6,027 bases of DNA from Nitrospirota bacterium (GTDB lineage: Bacteria > Nitrospirota > Nitrospiria > Nitrospirales > UBA8639), in contig JAOUNC010000186.1 in the NCBI GenBank assembly GCA_029881175.1, positions 1-6,027 on the forward strand. Reading direction: 5' to 3'. Within the stretch, counting starts at the first letter, position 1; every line of letters begins with the position of its first letter. Below the pieces are notes generated by a model, which had not been told where the DNA came from, ran no database searches, and saw nothing but the letters and a program-made list of their open reading frames with translations. Shown in pieces: positions 1-5,152 of the stretch. A program made the translations under genes and the position numbers.

Positions 1-124
1 GTCAATTAAGCTGCGAGAGCCAAAGGTTCGTTGGCAATTAAACTTTTCCCGAAGGTTTAACGAGACTCCGAGAGCTCGACACGCTCTGTTGACCTCTTGA
101 TTCCCGTCGAAGCCAGTCACCCCC
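1..124 (-). ncRNA. ssrA: tmRNA (transfer-messenger RNA), 5' part, cut by the window edge
   Basis: tmRNA rescues ribosomes stalled on broken mRNAs. It enters as an alanyl-tRNA mimic, then serves as a short message that adds a degradation tag. Read on the minus strand, the gene begins GGGGGTGACTGG and continues into TTCGACGGG (bases 111-103), the conserved 5' end of bacterial tmRNAs (E. coli begins GGGGCTGATT and has the same TTCGACGGG). About 70 bases further on comes a tag frame reading ANEPLALAA then TAA (bases 35-6), ending in the hallmark LAA. The 5' end is placed at 124 because the run of G that should form the acceptor stem starts there. The pseudoknots after the tag, the T arm and the 3' CCA end lie outside the window. 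No convincing promoter was found in the bases upstream (above 124). The combination of conserved 5' end and tag makes the call firm. Confidence 0.93.
6..35 (-). other. tmRNA tag-peptide reading frame (ANEPLALAA, stop TAA)
   Basis: On the minus strand the codons GCC AAC GAA CCT TTG GCT CTC GCA GCT TAA encode ANEPLALAA. With the alanine carried by tmRNA itself the finished tag would be AANEPLALAA. The hydrophobic ALAA end is the part recognised by ClpXP-type proteases in known systems. The tag is one residue shorter than the ten encoded in E. coli (ANDENYALAA), and it has a proline in the middle. The resume codon is taken as GCC at 35-33 by alignment with other tags; this is inference. Two bases before it, TTAAAC (38-43, plus strand) is complementary to GTTTAA (55-60), so a short stem could end right beside the resume codon. 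Confidence 0.88.
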
Positions 125-516
125 TTTGTTGAGATTCATCATTTTTCTCTTTGGAAGAACTTATTCCAGTTTACCCTAAGATACTTGTGAGTGCCACTCT
201 GGACACTCCCTGTTTGGCCATAAGTTTAAGATAAGCATGAATGATGAGAATTCAAGAGCCTGTGGGTTGGCAGGCATCGTGCGCGAAGCTTTTTCCCCTC
301 AGTTTTTTTAACATGAAACGCGGCGGAGTTATTTGTGGATTTGGTAGAAGTTTTTGATCGGGGAACATCAGCCGTCTGTTTTTGGGCATATATCGTGGAA
401 CTCTGCATGCCGCCTTTATTCCCGCAAATTTTTCATCGATGATCCGTGTAGATTGGGAAAAATCCAAAGTGTTTGGGATTGGGCGGTCTCGCTCGACTCC
501 TTGTTGTGCTCTTCAG

Positions 517-537
517 TCCCTCCAGAAGAGGGAGGGA
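517..537. other. Perfect GC-rich stem-loop
   Basis: TCCCTCC (517-523) is exactly complementary to GGAGGGA (531-537) across the 7-base loop AGAAGAG. No T-run follows on either strand, so this is not a standard intrinsic terminator. It stands about 300 bases upstream of sugE. Its role is unknown; it could be an RNA structure in a long leader or chance. Confidence 0.4.
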
Positions 538-764
538 TGAATTGGAAAGTGCGGTGAATCCTATTCAAGAGGATCTGGTTTTTCGAAGGAAGAGAAAGTG
601 GTGGTGATGGCAATTTTTCAGGGACAGCCCATTTCAGAAACTTCGTCTAATATCTACGTGATTATTGCTGAGGATATTCGACATTTCGGAACCACTGCCC
701 TTCCTCAATCTTTGGGTTTCCTTCCGCTAGGAAGTGACGCGGGCCTCTTTTCTTCTCCTTTCTG

Positions 765-773
765 TGGTATACA
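765..773 (+). promoter_or_regulatory. Candidate extended -10 promoter element for sugE
   Basis: TGGTATACA has the TG-N-TATAAT form of an extended -10 element with two mismatches in the hexamer or fewer. No good -35 box lies 16-18 bases upstream (CTCTTT or nearby), which extended -10 promoters can tolerate. Transcription would start near 780 and give a leader of about 55-60 bases before the sugE start. A closely similar string, TGTGGTATAAC, stands ahead of the transposase gene. The call rests on motif likeness only. Confidence 0.3.
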
Positions 774-822
774 TGGTCTGCGTGTTTCATTCGGAGAATT
801 TTCGGCGGAAAGCTCATTTCTG

Positions 823-828
823 AAGGAG
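823..828 (+). promoter_or_regulatory. Ribosome binding site that fixes the sugE start
   Basis: AAGGAG lies nine bases before the ATG at 838, and a second GGAG overlaps the spacer. This supports the 106-residue product and argues against the much longer in-frame reading that opens with GTG codons near 598, which has no such site and adds about 80 residues unlike the family. Confidence 0.75.
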
Positions 829-837
829 AATGGAGAT

Positions 838-1158
838 ATGGCGTGGACGTTATTATTGGTCGCGGGGTTTTTTGAGATTGTCTGGGCTACCCTGTTGAAA
901 TTTACGGATGGGTTTACCAGGGTGTGGCCGAGCATAGGAACGGTTGTTGCCATGGGAATCAGTATGGTGTGTCTGGCGTTTGCCCTTCGGGCGATTCCGA
1001 TGGGAACTGCTTATGCGGTTTGGACGGGTATTGGCGCCGTTGGCACAGTGATTTTGGGCATAGTCTTATTTGACGAACCGAAGAATGCGGTTCGGCTGGT
1101 GTGTCTTGCGATGATTATTGCGGGGATTGCGGGTTTGAAGCTGTCGTCGACTTCTTAG
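838..1158 (+). CDS. sugE: Small multidrug resistance (SMR) transporter, Gdx/SugE type (guanidinium exporter)
   Basis: This 106-residue inner-membrane protein matches the SMR family in length and in having four hydrophobic helices (roughly residues 3-21, 30-50, 57-78 and 84-102). Members work as antiparallel dimers that swap protons for cations. The essential membrane glutamate is E13 in GFFEIVWA. W16, S42, Y59 and W62 match residues I recall as lining the guanidinium site in Gdx proteins, and GTAYAVWTGIGAVG (56-69) is the strongest signature. The sequence follows E. coli SugE closely from start to its GLKLS end. These features favour the Gdx group, which exports guanidinium, over the Qac group (EmrE-like), although some SugE proteins also confer resistance to quaternary ammonium compounds. 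The gene stands alone; the partner-type paired SMR arrangement is absent. It faces the next gene tail to tail. No guanidine riboswitch is visible upstream. Confidence 0.93.
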   Translation: MAWTLLLVAGFFEIVWATLLKFTDGFTRVWPSIGTVVAMGISMVCLAFALRAIPMGTAYAVWTGIGAVGTVILGIVLFDEPKNAVRLVCLAMIIAGIAGLKLSSTS

Positions 1159-1167
1159 TGTTGGCGC

Positions 1168-1197
1168 AAAAAAATACAAAAAATTCTCCCTTTGGGA
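1168..1197 (-). terminator. Possible weak intrinsic terminator for the leftward dehydrogenase-like gene
   Basis: On the minus strand a small hairpin TCCC-AAA-GGGA (1197-1187) is followed by GAA and then two T-runs (six and seven T, 1183-1178 and 1174-1168). It is about 100 bases beyond the stop at 1298. The T-rich tail is convincing but the stem is only four base pairs, so termination may be poor or the resemblance accidental. No strong rightward terminator for sugE was seen between 1159 and 1297. Confidence 0.35.
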
Positions 1198-1297
1198 TGA
1201 GCCAATCTAGACGCGTCAAGATTTGTGGCGGATTAGGCCGATCCGATGGAGCAAAACCGCAGGGGTGGAAGATCATACATTGAACCTACCCTGATCC

Positions 1298-2737
1298 TCA
1301 TTCACTTACGAATCGAATTTGACGCACTTGACCAGCACTGATTGATACATACAAGAGATTGCCATTGGTTGGATTCATCTCCAGATCAACAGGCATTTCA
1401 ACCTTCTCTAAACCCACTGGGCTATCAACACCTGCAAAATCTTCTACTCTAACGAGCTGATGTTGATCATCCACCCACAACACCTTAATCCATTCCTCAC
1501 CATAGTCTGCAAAAAAAAGGGCTCCCCAATATCGTTGTGGAAAGTCCTTACCAGTGTAGAATGTCAAGCCTGTTACCGTATGCCCTGTAAAACTGGCTCT
1601 GGGATATCCGCTGAACCAGTTTTCCCTTGGTTTTGACCGATTCCAGCTCAGGAGCGGAAAGACGAAATTACCCTCGTGACGGACGCCCTGGCAAAGTTGG
1701 CTTACGACCGAATGCTTGTGATAGGCCTTTACTTTCACTGGACCTTCGAAACAAGGCCATCCAGCATTGGTTCCTGCACGGACTATTGTGATTTCTTCCC
1801 AATCAGTCCATCCGACATCTCCCACGTAGAGAAGTGAGGATTCACCGGTTGATTCCCGTAACGTAAAGCGAAAGGGATTTCTCAATCCCATTCCAAAAAT
1901 ACGCGACTTCGGACTATCCGTATCACCATCATAAAACGGATTATCTGGCAGGCCTAAGCCAGATTCTGAATCGATCCGCAGGATTTTTCCCGCAAGGGAA
2001 TTGAGTTGCTGTGCCCGTCGTGCCCCAGTGCCTTGTGCCGCTCCAAATAAGAGGTCACACCCATCGCCTCGCTCTCCCACGTCAACCCCTTCCCAACTTG
2101 CCCCTTCACCAGCACTGACATAAATCGAGCCATCTGATGCCACCTTCACCGCGCCAACGCCATGGAATGAACTGCAGTTCGGAATCCCATCTTCTGGACC
2201 ATTCCCAATGAGGATTTTCTCAGAATGTTTGGCGGCAACATTTCCCTCTGCTGTATAACGGACGAGACGACCAAAGGTAGGAATCGAGGCGGATTGGGGA
2301 GGTTCGTGTGGCTGATACTGAACAGAATAGAGCAGATAGACATAGGGAATATCAGGAAATCTTGGATGAACGGCCAAGCCCAGCAAGCCGCTTTCTCCTG
2401 ATGTATGCACATCTGTGAGTGTCACGAATGGCTGGCTTACGCTTTCACCATTTTTAATAATCCGTACGACACCCTGTCGTTCAGCAACGAACATGGTCCC
2501 ATTTGGCGCTATCGCTAAAGCCGTCGGCTCCTCAAAGCCACCTGCCACCAATTCGTCAACAAATTTCCCTTTTAATAACGGAGGAACTTCAGTTGTCACC
2601 ACGGGATCAAAAAGGAAAAAGACAAGAGTTCCCCCCAGCACACACATGAGCCCAATTGATACAAAGACTCTCAAGGCTCGACCGTACCCATGTGGCCAGG
2701 CTTTTCCAATATTTTTTTTAGGGCTAAAGAATGTCAT
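1298..2737 (-). CDS. PQQ-type glucose/sorbosone dehydrogenase-like protein, membrane-anchored
   Basis: The 479-residue product has a basic N-terminus, one hydrophobic segment at about 22-44, and then a six-bladed beta-propeller of the GSDH family (soluble quinoprotein glucose dehydrogenase, sorbosone dehydrogenase, HHIP-like). Blade signatures are visible in order: GFEEPTALAIAPNGTMFVAER (67-87), GESGLLGLAVHPRFP (114-128), FHGVGAVKVASDGSIYVSAGEG (191-212), LNSLAGKILRID (245-256), FGMGLRNPFRF (281-291), LYVGDVGWTDWEEI (303-316) and ALFFADYGEEWIKVLW (406-421). H192 aligns with the catalytic histidine of quinoprotein glucose dehydrogenase, and R286-N287 with PQQ-contacting residues. Four cysteines after the anchor (188, 227, 329, 349) could form two disulphides, fitting an exported protein. 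The segment lacks a lipobox, so an uncleaved anchor is likelier than a lipoprotein. The start is bounded by an in-frame stop two codons upstream; the ribosome site is weak. Substrate and actual PQQ use are unknown. Confidence 0.87.
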   Translation of the reverse strand: MTFFSPKKNIGKAWPHGYGRALRVFVSIGLMCVLGGTLVFFLFDPVVTTEVPPLLKGKFVDELVAGGFEEPTALAIAPNGTMFVAERQGVVRIIKNGESVSQPFVTLTDVHTSGESGLLGLAVHPRFPDIPYVYLLYSVQYQPHEPPQSASIPTFGRLVRYTAEGNVAAKHSEKILIGNGPEDGIPNCSSFHGVGAVKVASDGSIYVSAGEGASWEGVDVGERGDGCDLLFGAAQGTGARRAQQLNSLAGKILRIDSESGLGLPDNPFYDGDTDSPKSRIFGMGLRNPFRFTLRESTGESSLLYVGDVGWTDWEEITIVRAGTNAGWPCFEGPVKVKAYHKHSVVSQLCQGVRHEGNFVFPLLSWNRSKPRENWFSGYPRASFTGHTVTGLTFYTGKDFPQRYWGALFFADYGEEWIKVLWVDDQHQLVRVEDFAGVDSPVGLEKVEMPVDLEMNPTNGNLLYVSISAGQVRQIRFVSE

Positions 2738-2752
2738 ATCTCAGACTTTTTC

Positions 2753-2764
2753 GGAAACGTTTCC
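2753..2764. promoter_or_regulatory. Perfect 12-bp palindrome, possible operator
   Basis: GGAAACGTTTCC is perfectly self-complementary and lies 15 bases upstream of the minus-strand start codon at 2737. Its central CG flanked by AAA/TTT half-sites is the form bound by many LacI/GalR-family repressors, which would suit control of a sugar-related gene. No such regulator gene is in the window. The rest of the 280-bp gap up to 3017 shows no gene and no clear promoter, riboswitch or terminator. Confidence 0.4.
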
Positions 2765-3017
2765 TTTACCGATTGCTTTTCCTTTGAGGGAAAGATTGTT
2801 CGCTTTTCACATTCTACCGTGATCAGATTTCGATAGATGGATGTTATTCACAGCATTTGGCAATCAACGGCAAATAGTACCAATCCGTCAATCCAGGCTC
2901 CTAGAGACCTTAGCGTAAGAGTAATCTTGAGGCCCATAGGGTAAGACGACCGACCGTTGTTCATTCCTGTGGTGAAAATTGTTCGAAAAGACCTTTTTCA
3001 TGCGGCGATCATGACCA

Positions 3018-4982
3018 TTAGTTGGTTGAGGAATGCAGATACTCGATTCCTAGCCTGAAGGTGATGGGTGGGGCTGGAAAACCTCGAAATTCTTCATACG
3101 ACGCATTTGACAGGTTTTCCAATGCGGCATACCAGCGCCAACCCGGGACAGGGAGGTAGGTGATCGTGGCGTCGGCTTTGGTATACCCTCCAACACGTGT
3201 TGTTTGCGTTGGTATTTGAAAGTCCAGTCGCGAGCTGACAACGGTAACCTTGCTACTGAGGCTGACTTTGGGAGATACCTGAACGGTCAGTCCAAACCCA
3301 CCTCGCCATTTGGGGCGATTTCTCAGCGCATCTCCGGTTTCGGTGATCCGGGTGGTCAAGTAGGTCAAATTCGCTTGGAGTGAGACGGGGCCTTTGGGAG
3401 AGAGTTTCAGGGAAAACTCCCACCCTTTCGTGATAGCCGTATCCAGGTTTGTGAGTTGAAACATACCTTGGGCGAGAAGGTCTGGATCCAGGTCGATTAG
3501 ATCGCGAAAGCGATTATGGAAATATGCCACCGAGGCCGTGAATTCATGCTGGGGGGTGTGATACTCAACCCCGAGATCCCACCCTGTGCTGGTTTCCGGC
3601 TTCAAGTCCGGGTTGCCAATAAGGGGATCCCCAAGGCTGGATAAACCTGGAAGCTTGAATCCTTTGCCATAGGCTCCGCGAAAATGCAGTAAGGGAAGGA
3701 GTTGATACCATGCGCTAATACGGGGACTCACCCTAGGTTGCGTATGTTGAGAAAGATCTAAGCGAGCGCTGGGGTTCAGCGTGAATTTTTCCCATGGCGT
3801 TGCCGCCAGCTCGACGAAGGATCCCCCGAATGTCCGGTCCAGAGAAAAATCTAAGGGTTCATCGGGACGCCCCCCGAATGAACTCAGGTCTTGGGTTCCA
3901 TTCCGGTTCCCTCGTTCGTGGGTGACTTGTCCGCCAAAGGAGAACGTCCAATGCGGTGTGATGGACCAGGTTTCGGTGAGTCGTGATTGCAATCGGTCAT
4001 AGCGTGTGTCGAAGGTTGCAGGTGGGAGTCCAAATGCTGTGGGAGAGACGAGGATTCCTGGATTATCAATGTCTTGAATCCGTCTCGAGGCACTGAAGAA
4101 TAGTTGATGCTGCCAAGTATCAGAGCTGTGTAGCGATACCGTGAATCCCGTCAGAAACTCCTGTGTTTCTCGTTTTTCGGTTTCCTGAAGAAAGGCGAGT
4201 TTGGGGCCACCGCTTCCTTCAGGAAAATTTCGCACCGCCGAATCGGTGAATTGTCCTGTCCAGCGGATGTTCCAATTGGGATTGGTGTCCAGGGAAACGT
4301 TCCATCCTACCGCCGTCTGAGAAAATCTATCATCCTCCACCTGTTCTCCGTTTTTCGTATGAGAAAGAGAAAAATTGGTAAAAAATGGCCCAACTGATCC
4401 CCCTGCCTGGACAAGTCCTTTCAGGTAATCAAAGCGTCCCCCTTCGCCAAGCACTCGAAGATAAGGGGTTGTGGATGCTGATTGAGTGATCAGATTGATG
4501 GCGCCGGCCATGGCCTCAGACCCATAAAAGGCCGACAAGGGGCCTCGAATGATTTCCACACGTTCGATTTGGTCAATGGGAATTGTTGAGAGGTCAGCCG
4601 AGCCCCCTCGCTGATTGGTTGCGTCATTCAAGGGTATGCCATCCAACATGATCAGGGTGAAATTCGGATCTGCTCCTCGCAAGTATAGAGAACTGATTCC
4701 AGCTCGCCCTCCCATTTCATCAATATGTAAGCCGGGCACTTGTCGAAGGATGCTTGGTAGACGATTCGGATGAAGCGGCATGTACTCCTCGCGTTCTATG
4801 ACGGTAAGACTTTGAGTGGAGTGAGAGCGTCGAGTTGGATTGGCGGTTCCTGTCACAATGATAGGATCAAGTGTCGTGACGGGAGGCTCTTCAGCTTGAA
4901 TGGGAGTGAGATTCACTATTTCCATAAGCATCATACCGAATAGGGCAAAGGAAAGTAGGAAGGGTGGGGAGTGAAAGTGCAT
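3018..4982 (-). CDS. TonB-dependent outer-membrane receptor, BtuB-like
   Basis: The 654-residue product is a complete TonB-dependent receptor that imports a scarce ligand across the outer membrane using energy from TonB-ExbBD. A signal peptide spans about 1-30 with a likely cut after IQA; it is odd in having no lysine or arginine, only two histidines, before the hydrophobic core. A TonB-box-like stretch DPIIVTGT follows at 39-46. The plug (about 57-168) contains LRGADPNFTLIMLDGIPLND (101-120), GGSADLSTIPIDQIERVEIIRG (126-147) and YGSEAMAGAINLIT (153-166), which resemble the cobalamin receptor BtuB (GSADLS, RGP.SA.YGS). The barrel ends with LENLSNASYEEFRG and a last strand TFRLGIEY, then a short tail. 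The ligand may be a corrinoid, but siderophore or other receptors share these motifs. An in-frame stop at 5028 and lack of other starts fix ATG at 4982; no ribosome site is evident. Confidence 0.9.
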   Translation of the reverse strand: MHFHSPPFLLSFALFGMMLMEIVNLTPIQAEEPPVTTLDPIIVTGTANPTRRSHSTQSLTVIEREEYMPLHPNRLPSILRQVPGLHIDEMGGRAGISSLYLRGADPNFTLIMLDGIPLNDATNQRGGSADLSTIPIDQIERVEIIRGPLSAFYGSEAMAGAINLITQSASTTPYLRVLGEGGRFDYLKGLVQAGGSVGPFFTNFSLSHTKNGEQVEDDRFSQTAVGWNVSLDTNPNWNIRWTGQFTDSAVRNFPEGSGGPKLAFLQETEKRETQEFLTGFTVSLHSSDTWQHQLFFSASRRIQDIDNPGILVSPTAFGLPPATFDTRYDRLQSRLTETWSITPHWTFSFGGQVTHERGNRNGTQDLSSFGGRPDEPLDFSLDRTFGGSFVELAATPWEKFTLNPSARLDLSQHTQPRVSPRISAWYQLLPLLHFRGAYGKGFKLPGLSSLGDPLIGNPDLKPETSTGWDLGVEYHTPQHEFTASVAYFHNRFRDLIDLDPDLLAQGMFQLTNLDTAITKGWEFSLKLSPKGPVSLQANLTYLTTRITETGDALRNRPKWRGGFGLTVQVSPKVSLSSKVTVVSSRLDFQIPTQTTRVGGYTKADATITYLPVPGWRWYAALENLSNASYEEFRGFPAPPITFRLGIEYLHSSTN

Positions 4983-5008
4983 GCAAGGGTTGGAAGCCGC
5001 GGGTAAAA

Positions 5009-5038
5009 ATGTTAAGGGGTCAGCATGTCAGTCGGCAA
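5009..5038 (-). promoter_or_regulatory. Possible junction promoter driving the receptor gene from the insertion-sequence end
   Basis: On the minus strand TTGCCG (5038-5033) and TAACAT (5014-5009) are 18 bases apart, each with four of six consensus bases. The -35-like box would lie inside the putative insertion sequence and the -10-like box in the flanking DNA, giving a start near 5002 and a leader of about 20 bases. Insertion sequences are known to make such hybrid promoters. The match is modest and the element's boundary is itself inferred. Confidence 0.3.
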
Positions 5039-5102
5039 GAACATTTTGGAAGAGAGGTCAAATCTTAATGCCTATCAGCAAAGTGCACACACGAATTTCC
5101 TG

Positions 5103-5111
5103 TGGTATAAC
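5103..5111 (+). promoter_or_regulatory. Candidate extended -10 promoter element for the transposase
   Basis: TGGTATAAC is an extended -10 element with five of six hexamer bases matching TATAAT and the TG one base upstream. The -35 region (around 5083-5088, GTGCAC) is poor. Transcription would start near 5118, leaving a leader of about 35 bases before the ATG at 5153. Confidence 0.4.
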
Positions 5112-5152
5112 GGGGACTTTCTGCCTGATCTTTCCTTTTCAGGAGGTGTGTG

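Larger units (their letters stand above)
125..837. other. Long stretch without a recognisable gene between ssrA and sugE
   Basis: Short open frames occur on both strands but none gives a protein I recognise, none has a good ribosome binding site, and they overlap each other in different frames. The stretch holds several small stem-loops: GAGTG/CACTC at 189-208 with an inner CC/GG pair and one bulged A; GCCTG/CAGGC at 258-275; TCCCTCC/GGAGGGA at 517-537; and CTTCC-GCTA-GGAAG at 721-734. It should contain the outward promoters for ssrA (leftward) and sugE (rightward). I found no guanidine-I, -II or -III riboswitch pattern in it, although guanidinium exporters are often controlled that way. The part from 598 on is open in frame with sugE but looks like untranslated leader. 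Confidence 0.6.

Noticed and set aside
2..100. Plus-strand open frame at the left edge as the tail of a protein gene
   Set aside because: It is short, unrecognisable, and lies opposite the tmRNA, which explains the sequence fully.
258..305. GCCTG/CAGGC hairpin followed by T-runs as a rightward terminator
   Set aside because: The T-runs begin about 14 or more bases beyond the stem, and no gene ends just before it.
226..613. Overlapping short reading frames on both strands (60-71 codons)
   Set aside because: They overlap in several frames, lack clear ribosome binding sites, and give no recognisable motif.
598..837. N-terminal extension of sugE giving a 186-residue protein
   Set aside because: The added residues do not resemble the SMR family, which is about 105 residues long, and the good ribosome binding site lies before the ATG at 838.
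2415..2822. Plus-strand reading frame of 135 codons
   Set aside because: It lies mostly opposite the dehydrogenase-like gene and shows no protein features of its own.
2998..3014. TCATG/CATGA stem-loop just after the receptor stop codon as its terminator
   Set aside because: In the direction of the receptor gene the stem is followed by A rather than T residues, and the stem has only five pairs.
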